Origin: Arcicella sp038230735 | GTDB lineage: Bacteria > Bacteroidota > Bacteroidia > Cytophagales > Spirosomataceae | Direction of reading: 5' to 3' | Assembly: GCA_038230735.1 (NCBI GenBank) | Contig: JBBRMR010000017.1 | Location: 1-64,000 of the forward strand | Length of the DNA stretch: 64,000 bases | In this document: positions 54,725 to 63,082 of the stretch, piece after piece | Position numbering within the stretch: position 1 is the first letter of the stretch | Layout of the letters: every line of letters starts with the position of its first letter | Program-made: the position numbers and the translations under genes | Notes under the pieces: generated by a model | What the model was told of the DNA's origin: nothing | What the model saw: only the letters and a program-made list of their open reading frames with translations | Database searches by the model: none

Positions 54725-55245
54725 AATGGGTTTTCGGCAGTCGGTTTTCGGCTTTTTCGCTCCATCGTTGGTATCCCCACCAGCTACACTTACGACAGCA
54801 TCGTTAGAGTATGCTTACGCCAAAGTGGTTGGTGGGGACACCAACCACGGGGCAAAAAATTCTACGAAATGAGTATTATCTTGGATAAGGCAATCACTTT
54901 TAACCTAAAAGTGATTGATTTAAATGTACTATAAATAAAATAGAAGAACCTATGTAATAAAGTTAACATTTCTACTAATAGTTTATCGAACTTAGCTATG
55001 ATTGTATTCTTTGCAGTGAGTGTAATTGTAATTAAACTCTTAAAATCAGAAGTTATGGGAAGATTAAAAATAGTTATTCGTGAAGCGACCCTCGTGTGAA
55101 GAATGGTGCCTTTGCCTAAGAATAGTTAATTATTAGAAGCAATATAACTTTGTAGGATTGAGGGTTAGGGGGGGCGAGTCCCCCGCTTCACGCCTCATGC
55201 GAAAATTGCATTTAGGCTTAAATAATTTTTTGTAAAAAATAATTA
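54725..55245. other. 521-bp gene-free stretch
   Basis: It holds a copy of the CACCAACCACGG palindrome (54757-54853), a -7 element TAACTTTG (55145-55152), and a short G/C hairpin (GGGGG-CGAGT-CCCCC, 55170-55184) 61 bp before the epimerase gene. A 14-codon frame at 55054 (MGRLKIVIREATLV) is too short to call. Confidence 0.6.
54757..54853. repeat. CACCAACCACGG palindrome, copy 2
   Basis: The left arm (from 54757, CCATCGTTGGTATCCCCACC) pairs imperfectly with the right arm ending GGACACCAACCACGGGGC. An inner pair around TTACG/CGTAA is kept. It is related to the copy at 60858-60955 and to the core inside uvrA. Confidence 0.7.
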
Positions 55246-56307
55246 ATGAAAATATTAATCACGGGCGGAGCGGGCTTCGTTGGTTCGGCACTTGCCATTA
55301 ACCTCAAAACTAATTATCCACAATACGAAGTTATCTGTTTGGATAACCTCAAACGCAAAGGTTCAGAACTCAATTTACCTCGTTTAGCGAAAGTTGGGGC
55401 AGTTTTCGTGCATGGTGACATTCGGAATAAAGAAGATTTTGATACTTTGCCCAAGGTGGATTTCGTCATTGAAGCCTCGGCAGAACCTTCCGTTTTGGCA
55501 GGCTTGGATGGTACGCCAGATTATTTGATAAATACCAATTTAATGGGTACAATCAACTGTTTGAATTATACCAAAAAGTGTGGGGCAGCCTTTATTTTCC
55601 TTTCCACGAGCCGAATTTATCCCATCAAAGCCATTGAAAAATTGAACTTTGAGGAAGCAGAAACTCGCTTTGTACTATCTGATAATCAGTCCGTTAGAGG
55701 GGTTTCTGCCAAAGGAATTGCCGAAGATTTTCCCTTGGATGGAGCAAGGTCATTGTACGGAGCCACCAAATTGGCTTCCGAATTGATGATTCACGAATAC
55801 AACGAATTTTATGGCATGAAAACCGTCATCAATCGTTGTGGCGTACTGACGGGTCCTTGGCAAATGGGTAAAATAGACCAAGGCGTTATGGTGCTTTGGG
55901 TAGCAAAACATTTCTGGGAACAAAAATTAGCTTACATCGGCTACGGTGGTTCGGGCAGACAGACCCGTGATATGTTGCACGTAAAAGATTTATACAAACT
56001 TGTTGATTATCAGCTACATAACATGGATGTCGTAAATGGTGAAATTCTGAATGTTGGTGGTGGCGTAGAGGTTAGTGCCTCTTTGCAGGAACTCACCAAA
56101 ATCTGTCAGGAAGTTACGGGCAAGACCATTCCCATCAGTCAAGTAGCCGAAAACCGTGCGGCAGATATTCGTTTGTACGTTACCGATAACAGTAAAGTAA
56201 CGACACTAACGGGCTGGAAACCAGAGACATCCATGAAGCAAATCGTTACGGAAATTACCGAATGGATTGCGGAAAATGAAGAGGCTTTGGCGTATGTTTT
56301 GAAGTAA
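55246..56307 (+). CDS. NAD-dependent sugar epimerase, CDP-paratose 2-epimerase-like
   Basis: Extended short-chain dehydrogenase of 353 residues acting on nucleotide sugars. The Rossmann motif GGAGFVGSALA begins at residue 7. CLDNLKRKGSELNLPRL follows, with the basic pattern of CDP-paratose/tyvelose epimerases, then LSTSRIYP and the catalytic SLYGATK (Tyr-x3-Lys). It may make a deoxysugar for surface glycans. Other sugar-nucleotide genes are not nearby, so the exact reaction is inferred from similarity alone. Confidence 0.85.
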   Translation: MKILITGGAGFVGSALAINLKTNYPQYEVICLDNLKRKGSELNLPRLAKVGAVFVHGDIRNKEDFDTLPKVDFVIEASAEPSVLAGLDGTPDYLINTNLMGTINCLNYTKKCGAAFIFLSTSRIYPIKAIEKLNFEEAETRFVLSDNQSVRGVSAKGIAEDFPLDGARSLYGATKLASELMIHEYNEFYGMKTVINRCGVLTGPWQMGKIDQGVMVLWVAKHFWEQKLAYIGYGGSGRQTRDMLHVKDLYKLVDYQLHNMDVVNGEILNVGGGVEVSASLQELTKICQEVTGKTIPISQVAENRAADIRLYVTDNSKVTTLTGWKPETSMKQIVTEITEWIAENEEALAYVLK

Positions 56308-56314
56308 AAATGTC

Positions 56315-56400
56315 TATGAGTTGAAAGTTTATGAGTTAAAAGCCAGTAAGTTTTTTCGTAAAGAGAAAAATTATGTTTACTCATAAACTTTTCACTCATA
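56315..56400. repeat. ATGAGTT-type hairpin repeat
   Basis: The left arm (56315-56340, with TATGAGTT twice) and right arm (56376-56400, with ACTCATAAAC) are complementary with 7- and 8-base units. It follows the epimerase stop. Confidence 0.7.
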
Positions 56401-56495
56401 AACTCTCTTGCTTTATAAATAATTGACTCTCAACAATTAACGTAAAGATTTATTCAGTATATTCGTTCTGTAAAACACAAACCCGCTAATGGATT

Positions 56496-57158
56496 ATGAA
56501 AAAACTCTTACTTATTCTCTTACTATTGCCCTTGCTTACTACTGCTCAAATTCAGGTCAGCACGAGTCTTGGGTATGCCATCGAAGGTGGGTTCAATAAT
56601 AATGCCAATTTTGCGGGTTCAAGTATGGAACTGAGCCTACGAAAACACATTTCCGAGAAATTCAGAATCACCGCCACAACGGGTGCTTATGATATGCGTA
56701 AGGGATTGGTAGCGGTTTCAAACGTTGATTATTCCTCAAAACTCTACGGATATTCTTATAAAACCATCGTTCCCGTAACAGTGGGAGGGGAATATTATTT
56801 ATTGAGTAAAACCCTGCTTAAACCTTTCGTGGGACTTGAAACAGGTGTTTTTTATACGGATAGACAATTGAATATCAATGAAACTTATCGTTCTTATGCC
56901 TCTTCGGTTGCAACTTGTAATAGTTTAAATTGGGGGTTTTCGCCAAGTATAGGCTTACATATTCAAGAGTCTGCCGATAGATTAGGAATCTTTGTCAAGG
57001 TAAAATATACAGGAATGACGGCTCAAAACTGTTCGGGATATGCGGATTTGGTTGGCGTAAGCGGAGGACTGACGTTTAAGTTTGGAAAAAAACTCAACTG
57101 GCGACCACCCGTAATTGAAGTACCAAAAACAACGCCATATTATGAAATTAAAAAATAA
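56496..57158 (+). CDS. outer-membrane beta-barrel protein
   Basis: A 220-residue protein with a signal peptide ending LTTAQ. Amphipathic strands rich in Gly and Tyr, for example SLGYAIEGGFNNN and TVGGEYYLLSK, end at VSGGLTFKFGKK before a short proline-bearing tail (RPPVIEVPKTTP). It is a typical small barrel of unknown function. It is not obviously linked to a neighbour. Confidence 0.68.
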   Translation: MKKLLLILLLLPLLTTAQIQVSTSLGYAIEGGFNNNANFAGSSMELSLRKHISEKFRITATTGAYDMRKGLVAVSNVDYSSKLYGYSYKTIVPVTVGGEYYLLSKTLLKPFVGLETGVFYTDRQLNINETYRSYASSVATCNSLNWGFSPSIGLHIQESADRLGIFVKVKYTGMTAQNCSGYADLVGVSGGLTFKFGKKLNWRPPVIEVPKTTPYYEIKK

Positions 57159-57413
57159 TGGATGAATTGGTAATTCTTAAAAGTGTTGATGATAGATAAC
57201 CATGTATTTGGATAATTTTGATTCATGAAGACGGGGTGTCGCCCAGTAATATTAGTCAATTGTTCATCCGTATTCCGTTGGGCGACAATCGGCTGGGCGG
57301 CAATCCACATGAGCATACAGATTTTTATTCCAATAAATGCCACATTTCATTTCATTTATCGAAATAAAACCTACACTCCGAAGGTTACACACCTCGTTCA
57401 AATCCACAATCCT

Positions 57414-59084
57414 TCAATCCCCCAATTTCTTGTAACGAATCCGCTTCGGGGTTGCATCGTTACCCAAACGTTTCTTACGGTTTTCTTCGTAATCCGAGAA
57501 GTTTCCTTCAAACCAATAAACCTGCGAATCTCCTTCAAATGCCAAGATATGCGTGGCAATTCTATCTAAAAACCACCTATCATGGGAAATCACTACTGCA
57601 CAACCGCCAAAGTTTTCTAAGGCTTCTTCCAAAGCCCGTAACGTATTGACATCCAAGTCGTTAGTCGGTTCATCTAATAATAAAAGATTCGCTCCTTCCT
57701 TCAACATCATCGCCAAATGCACTCGATTTCGCTCTCCGCCCGATAAGTTTCCAATCTTCTTTTCTTGGTCAGCTCCGTTAAAATTGAATTTACTTACATA
57801 CGCCCGAGCGTTCACTTGCCGTCCGCCTAAAAGCGTCATTTCTGTTCCGCCCGAAACTAATTCAAAAACCGATTTTTCAGCCGCTAATTGATTATGTTCT
57901 TGATCAACGTAAGCCATCTGTACGGTTTCGCCCACTTCAAATGTTCCTGCATCGGGTTGAACTTGCCCCGTGATGAGTTTGAAAAGCGTTGATTTACCCG
58001 CACCATTGGGTCCAATTATCCCCACAATTCCCGCAGGAGGTAATGAGAATGTAAGATTATCGAATAGCAATTTATCTCCGTAAGCCTTCGTAACGTTCTG
58101 AACCTCAATGACTTTATTTCCTAATCTTGGTCCTGCTGGGATGAATAATTCTAATTTATCTTCCTTCTGGCGGTTTTCTTCCGACATCAATTTATCGTAG
58201 GCTTCCAAACGAGCTTTCGATTTTGCCTGACGAGCTTTTGGCGACATTCTCACCCATTCCAATTCTCGTTGCAATGTTTTCTGACGGCGAGATTCGGTCT
58301 TTTCTTCCTTCGCTAAACGATTATGCTTTTGTTCTAACCAGGAAGAATAATTCCCTTTCCACGGAATACCTTCGCCTCGGTCTAATTCCAAAATCCAACC
58401 CGCTACGTTATCCAAGAAATATCTATCGTGGGTTACGGCAATCACCGTTCCTTTGTATTGACGCAAATGTTCTTCTAACCAAAGGACAGACTCCGCATCC
58501 AAATGGTTGGTGGGTTCATCCAATAATAAAACGTCTGGTTCTTGTAAAAGTAGGCGACAAAGAGCAACACGCCGTTTTTCACCTCCCGAAAGATTAGCAA
58601 CGTTTTGGTCGGACGGTGGACAACGCAAAGCATCCATGGCCCGTTCCAAACGAGTATCCAATTCCCAAGCATTGTGATGGTCGAGTTTTTCTTGCACTGT
58701 CCCTTGTCGGTCTAATAATTTATCAAAATCCGCATCGGGGTCGCCAAAGGCTTCGTTGATTTCATCAAATTCTTTCAATAAAGCCACCACTTCGGCAACG
58801 CCTTCCTCCACGATTTCTTTGACGGTTTTAGTAGGGTCAAGTTCAGGTTCTTGCTCCAACATTCCAACAGAATACCCCTGCGAGAACACAATATCACCCG
58901 TATAGCTTTTGTCTTTCCCCGCAATAATTCTGAGGAGCGATGACTTTCCCGAGCCATTTAAACCCAAAACGCCAATTTTCGCTCCATAGAAAAAGGAGAG
59001 GTAAATATTTTTTAAGATTTGTTTTTGAGGTGGAACGGTTTTTGAAACTCGCTCCATTGAAAAGATAATGGTTTCTTGACTCAT
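57414..59084 (-). CDS. ettA: EttA, ABC-F translation factor
   Basis: Soluble tandem ABC ATPase that binds the ribosomal E site and gates the first peptide bonds when energy is low. Domain 1: Walker A GLNGSGKSSL, signature LSGGEKRRVAL, Walker B with DEPTNHLD. Domain 2: GPNGAGKST, LSGGERNRVHL, DEPTNDLD. Between them lies the arm/linker with KNYS-like WKGNYSSWLEQK. Length 556 matches EttA, and the C-terminus IRYKKLGD is typical. It is transcribed alone, divergent from the DUF349 gene. Confidence 0.95.
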   Translation of the reverse strand: MSQETIIFSMERVSKTVPPQKQILKNIYLSFFYGAKIGVLGLNGSGKSSLLRIIAGKDKSYTGDIVFSQGYSVGMLEQEPELDPTKTVKEIVEEGVAEVVALLKEFDEINEAFGDPDADFDKLLDRQGTVQEKLDHHNAWELDTRLERAMDALRCPPSDQNVANLSGGEKRRVALCRLLLQEPDVLLLDEPTNHLDAESVLWLEEHLRQYKGTVIAVTHDRYFLDNVAGWILELDRGEGIPWKGNYSSWLEQKHNRLAKEEKTESRRQKTLQRELEWVRMSPKARQAKSKARLEAYDKLMSEENRQKEDKLELFIPAGPRLGNKVIEVQNVTKAYGDKLLFDNLTFSLPPAGIVGIIGPNGAGKSTLFKLITGQVQPDAGTFEVGETVQMAYVDQEHNQLAAEKSVFELVSGGTEMTLLGGRQVNARAYVSKFNFNGADQEKKIGNLSGGERNRVHLAMMLKEGANLLLLDEPTNDLDVNTLRALEEALENFGGCAVVISHDRWFLDRIATHILAFEGDSQVYWFEGNFSDYEENRKKRLGNDATPKRIRYKKLGD

Positions 59085-59483
59085 GTATATTTTTGATTTT
59101 TGGGTTTGATGGATTTTGAAGAATAGTAAACAACATTTACATTAAAACTTACATTAAAATCCTCAATCGCAAAGATAATAATAATTGACGGTTTTGGAAT
59201 TTTGTATTTTGCCCCCTGACCCCAAAAGGAGACTTTTCGTTATTTTTTTCTTATAAATTCCGTCTTTGGGGATTAGAAGGCTGAAAATTATTACCACTCA
59301 ATGGATTATGTGAGTAAAAGATTAGATTTTTTGCTGAAAATCAGTAAATTGCAGGAAATTATATATCATAACCCACAAACAAAATTAGTATAAGGAACTA
59401 CTAAAAAATTAATTAACCTAAACCATGAATCCCTTAGAGTAATGTGCCTTGCCAGAAGCTCTAATCATGCACAAAGTAAACCA
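59085..59483. other. 399-bp divergent intergenic stretch
   Basis: AT-rich DNA between divergent ettA and the DUF349 gene. It should hold both promoters; no clear -7 element, hairpin or RNA gene was recognised. Confidence 0.5.
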
Positions 59484-60764
59484 ATGGAAAACACAATTAA
59501 AAACCCCGCCGAGTATGGCTACTGTAAAGACGGCAAAGTCTATTTAAAAAGCTACTCTGAGTACGAAGAACGTCAAATTGGCGTTGTCAGAAACACCGAA
59601 GAAGAAGCCCTTCAATATTTTGTGAATCGCTTCTCTATTGCTGAAAATAAAGTAAGCACCCTGTTTGAACAAGTGGAAGAAGCCCAAAATAAAGGCTCTT
59701 ATTTGACCAAACTTCTCCAACTCAGTAAAAGCCTCACCGAATTTGATGGTCTCGGAAATTTTATTCCCTTGCTCGAACGTTTAGACAGCCTGGAACTCGA
59801 TTTGCGTGAATTGATTTTGAATAATCAAATCAAAAACCTTGAAATCAAGAAGGCTTTAATTTCGGAATTGGAAGAAGCGGCTAAGAGTGAAGACTGGGCA
59901 GTGGCAACCGAAGACATTATGGAGATTAAATCCAAATGGCTGAAAACTGGTCCTGTCGATAAAGCTCTTCAAGATGGTGTAGAAGGGGATTTTGATGGAA
60001 TTGTTGATGATTTCTTCGTGCGTCGTCGTGAATATTACGCAGAGAAAAATCGTGTTATTGACGAAAAATTAGCGACTCTTCAACGCATTGTGGATGATGC
60101 CCGTAACCTCCGTTATGAAAAAGATGTGGATGTGGCTTTTGAAACCATCAAAAACTTGCAAAAGGAGTGGAAAACAATAGTAAATGTGCCACCCAAAAAG
60201 CAAAGTATGCTTTGGAAGCAATTCAAGCGTTCTAATGATTTCTTCTTCGAGCGTTATAATCGTGAGAAGGGTATTGTTATGACCATAAGAATTGATCCAC
60301 GGGTTCAACAAATGAAAGAAATGACGACTGAATTGGAGAATTTATTGAAAATCCAGTCTCAGATTCCACAAACTACCGAGAAAGCGAAAGACTTTTTGGT
60401 GAAATGGAAGGAATTATCTGCCCAAACTAAAAATCTTGACCGCAGCATCGCTGAGCGTTTCAGAAATGTTTGTGATAAGATTTTTGAAATGAATTATCTA
60501 TTAAGAGTAATCAGTTATCGCCACCCAGCCTTAGATGACAAACCAAGAGTTGAACAGTTGAAAATCATGATTAATCAGATGGATTACATGACCAAAAAAG
60601 AGAAAAACGAATTGGACGCTTTCATTACGGATTCTCAATACGCTGGTCAGATGGGCGATAAATTAGTAATGAACAAAATCAATACCCAAAAACGCAAAAT
60701 TTCGATGAAAGAAACCCTTTTGATTGAATTCAAGAAAGAACTTGAGGTTTTATTGGGGCAGTAA
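59484..60764 (+). CDS. DUF349-type protein
   Basis: A 426-residue, highly charged, mainly helical cytosolic protein. Several DUF349-like repeats span about residues 90-400; each has a Trp-Lys unit as in IKSKWLKTG, LQKEWKTI and KWKELSAQT. The start at 59484 (MENTIKNPAEYGY) is preferred over a frame 14 codons longer, whose leader looks non-coding. DUF349 proteins are common in Bacteroidota and their role is not firmly known. Confidence 0.8.
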   Translation: MENTIKNPAEYGYCKDGKVYLKSYSEYEERQIGVVRNTEEEALQYFVNRFSIAENKVSTLFEQVEEAQNKGSYLTKLLQLSKSLTEFDGLGNFIPLLERLDSLELDLRELILNNQIKNLEIKKALISELEEAAKSEDWAVATEDIMEIKSKWLKTGPVDKALQDGVEGDFDGIVDDFFVRRREYYAEKNRVIDEKLATLQRIVDDARNLRYEKDVDVAFETIKNLQKEWKTIVNVPPKKQSMLWKQFKRSNDFFFERYNREKGIVMTIRIDPRVQQMKEMTTELENLLKIQSQIPQTTEKAKDFLVKWKELSAQTKNLDRSIAERFRNVCDKIFEMNYLLRVISYRHPALDDKPRVEQLKIMINQMDYMTKKEKNELDAFITDSQYAGQMGDKLVMNKINTQKRKISMKETLLIEFKKELEVLLGQ

Positions 60765-60772
60765 AAAGTAAA

Positions 60773-60793
60773 GAGGTGTGAGTAATGAGTATT
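60773..60793. repeat. short GAG-heptamer array
   Basis: Three 7-base units of type GAGTAAT/GAGTATT follow 8 bp after the stop. The word matches the 44280 array. Confidence 0.5.
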
Positions 60794-60813
60794 TTACTTG
60801 CTGATGTTTATAG

Positions 60814-60848
60814 AAAAGCCTTTTCAGTGTGAACTGGGAAGGCTTTTT
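60814..60848 (+). terminator. rho-independent terminator
   Basis: AAAAGCCTT with further pairing TCAGT/ACTG and AAGGCTTTT forms an imperfect 14-bp stem, then T-run. Confidence 0.75.
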
Positions 60849-60857
60849 GTTTTTCCT

Positions 60858-60955
60858 CGCCCCGTGGTTGGTGTTCCCACCAAACACACGTGCGTAAGCA
60901 CACGTACTAAGATTGCTTACGCAAGTATGTTTGGTGGAGACACCAACCACGGGAC
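60858..60955. repeat. CACCAACCACGG palindrome, copy 1
   Basis: Arms of about 30 bp (left from 60858, CCCCGTGGTTGGTG; right ending CACCAACCACGGGACG) are near-perfect complements, with an inner pair TGCGTAAGCA and TGCTTACGCA. It is the best-preserved copy of the family and fills the gap before the DUF1800 gene. Confidence 0.85.
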
Positions 60956-61065
60956 GAAATTAGTCGCTCGCATCTTGCGAGTAACAGCTATTATTAGGCT
61001 TCAACCTGACAAAATTAAACCTTCCCAACCCTCAAACTGTCTTACCCACAAAAAATAAGACCGTT

Positions 61066-62496
61066 ATGAAAATTTCCAATCAGATAAAAATAGAGCATTT
61101 ATTCCAGCGTGCGGGCTTTGGAGCTACGCCCATTCAGATACAAGAATTTGAAGATAAATCACCTTCAAAAGTGATGAAATATTTGCTGAAAGGTTCAGAA
61201 GAAATAAAGCCTTTGATAATAATAGAGGAAGAAAATGTCAATATTGTCAAGAGAAAAGCCCTAAAAGATACTTGGCTGATGGGTGGTACTTTATCCACCG
61301 AAATGATTAAAAAACGATTAAAAGAAAACCGTGAGAAAATCACCGATTTGAATTTCCTTTGGGTTATTAAAATGGCTTCGGGCGAAGGAATGTTGCGGGA
61401 GAAAATGACGTTGTTTTGGCATGGTCATTTCGCTTGTAGGAGTCGTCAGCCACTTTTTGACCAACAACTTAATAATGTTGTCCGTGAAAATGCTTTGGGC
61501 AAATTTGGCGACTTGCTTTTAGCCGTTTCTAAAAGCCCTGCCATGTTACAATTCCTTAATAATCAGCAAAATAGAAAGGATTCTCCCAATGAGAATTTTG
61601 CTCGGGAAGTAATGGAATTATTCACTTTGGGGCGTGGAAATTATACTGAACACGATATTAAAGAAGCCGCTCGTGCTTTTACGGGTTGGGGGTTTAATGG
61701 ACAAGGAGAATTTGTTTTCAGAGACCGACAACACGATGCAGGAGAAAAGGTTTTTCAGGGCAAAATGGGTAATTTCAAAGGCGAAGATATTATCAAAATT
61801 ATTCTTCAAAATCCTAAAACAGCCACTTTTATTACTACCAAAATTTATCGTTATTTTGTGAATGAAAATCCCAATAATCAGATAATTGATAAATTAGCAA
61901 AACGTTTTCATTCTACTGGTTATGACTTGGCAGATTTAATGGAAAGTATCTTCACGAGTGATTGGTTTTATAAATCTGAAAATATTGGTACTCGCATAAA
62001 ATCGCCCATTGAATTGTTGGTGGGTATGCAACGAAATTTTGGCATTTCTTTTGAGCATAAACAAGCCGTTTTATTTATCCAGAAATCATTAGGGCAAATT
62101 TTATTTTACCCGCCTAACGTAGCGGGATGGTCGGGAGGCAAAAATTGGATTGATTCTTCAACACTTTTAACCCGAATGAAATTACCCGAAATCATTTTTG
62201 AAGCTGCCGAAGTAACTTTTAAACCCAAAGATGATGGCGATGTAAACACGGAATATTTGAGCAAAAAAGTCAATAGAATTCAAGCTAAAATAGATTGGCA
62301 ATCCTTTGAAAATGTTTTCACCAGTAATAATTCGCAGGATTTAATCAATAAAATGGAATCTTATTTATTATCTCGACCTATGTCTGAACCACAAAAAAAG
62401 ATGATTCAGAGCAGAACCGAAGGGAAATTATACGTTGAATTAGTGCGAATAATTGCTCAAAACATTGCTTCCTTGCCTGAATATCAGTTGGGATAA
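61066..62496 (+). CDS. DUF1800 family protein
   Basis: A 476-residue protein of the widespread DUF1800 family. The core around LQFLNNQQNRKDSPNENFAREVMELFTLG (quoted in parts: NENFAREVMELFTLG and EAARAFTGWGF) is diagnostic, as is YPPNVAGWSGGKNWID. In most genomes a DUF1501 protein gene sits next to it and both are exported and linked to outer-layer or polymer processing. Here no DUF1501 gene follows and no clear signal peptide is seen at the start. The function is unknown. Confidence 0.9.
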   Translation: MKISNQIKIEHLFQRAGFGATPIQIQEFEDKSPSKVMKYLLKGSEEIKPLIIIEEENVNIVKRKALKDTWLMGGTLSTEMIKKRLKENREKITDLNFLWVIKMASGEGMLREKMTLFWHGHFACRSRQPLFDQQLNNVVRENALGKFGDLLLAVSKSPAMLQFLNNQQNRKDSPNENFAREVMELFTLGRGNYTEHDIKEAARAFTGWGFNGQGEFVFRDRQHDAGEKVFQGKMGNFKGEDIIKIILQNPKTATFITTKIYRYFVNENPNNQIIDKLAKRFHSTGYDLADLMESIFTSDWFYKSENIGTRIKSPIELLVGMQRNFGISFEHKQAVLFIQKSLGQILFYPPNVAGWSGGKNWIDSSTLLTRMKLPEIIFEAAEVTFKPKDDGDVNTEYLSKKVNRIQAKIDWQSFENVFTSNNSQDLINKMESYLLSRPMSEPQKKMIQSRTEGKLYVELVRIIAQNIASLPEYQLG

Positions 62497-62515
62497 ATAT
62501 TTATTCTCTTTTTCT

Positions 62516-62550
62516 TTTGCAATACTGTTGCAATATGTTATTTTTGCAAC
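62516..62550 (+). promoter_or_regulatory. promoter and overlapping operator of the MerC-type gene
   Basis: TTTG (62516-62519), a 19-bp spacer and TATTTTTG (62539-62546) match the Bacteroidota -33/-7 pattern. The exact inverted repeat GTTGCAA-N10-TTGCAAC (62527-62550) covers the -7 element and ends at the ATG. Transcription should begin at about the start codon, giving a leaderless mRNA. Such an operator is consistent with control by a Fur/Zur-like repressor, an inference from the metal-linked gene. Confidence 0.72.
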
Positions 62551-62946
62551 ATGATTACATTTGCTAAACATACACATGAACATAGTAAAGTAGAAAAGGT
62601 AGGATTTTACTTGTCCGTGGCTTGTGCGATTCACTGTATTGCTACACCCATTTTGATTACACTTTTGCCATTTTTGGGAAGTAGTTTTGTGGGAAATCAT
62701 TCATGGGAGCTTTGGTTCATTGGTGGAAGTTTGGTGTTGGCAGCAATTATTTTATTTACTGATTATTTGAAGCATAAAAATCTAATTCCAATGAGTTTAT
62801 TGCTTGGAACTTTGGTAATTAAAACTCTTGAAATCTTATGGTTAGAACATCAATACGAGTTTATCACGGGTAGTTTAGGAGCTTTTTTTATTGCCTTGGC
62901 TTATTTTCTGAACTGGAAATATAAGGCAAAGGCTTGTGCTTGTTGA
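62551..62946 (+). CDS. MerC-domain membrane protein
   Basis: A 131-residue inner-membrane protein with about four helices. It has the MerC signature ACAIHCIATPILI near residue 28 (Cys-x3-Cys type pair), a His-rich start THEHSK and a Cys-rich end KACAC. MerC proteins move mercuric or related metal ions; chromosomal copies in Bacteroidota are often linked to zinc/iron homeostasis, which fits the operator just upstream. Confidence 0.85.
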   Translation: MITFAKHTHEHSKVEKVGFYLSVACAIHCIATPILITLLPFLGSSFVGNHSWELWFIGGSLVLAAIILFTDYLKHKNLIPMSLLLGTLVIKTLEILWLEHQYEFITGSLGAFFIALAYFLNWKYKAKACAC

Positions 62947-63015
62947 AACCACATAGAGATGATAGGTAGGATAGAAAAATAGATTTGGTAAAAAAATAGA
63001 ATAGCTTGAAATTTA

Positions 63016-63051
63016 AAAAAAGCTTCTCAATTTAGTTTTAAGAGGCTTTTT
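63016..63051. terminator. terminator hairpin
   Basis: AAAAAGCTTCT and AGAGGCTTTTT pair with one G-T and are followed by T residues on the plus strand. It lies between the convergent MerC-type gene and the haloperoxidase gene, so it can serve both. Confidence 0.7.
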
Positions 63052-63082
63052 TGTGAACAGGTAAATCAAAATCTCTTTTATA

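Noticed and set aside
55054..55098. 14-codon frame MGRLKIVIREATLV
   Set aside because: Too short and without a supporting start signal or family match.
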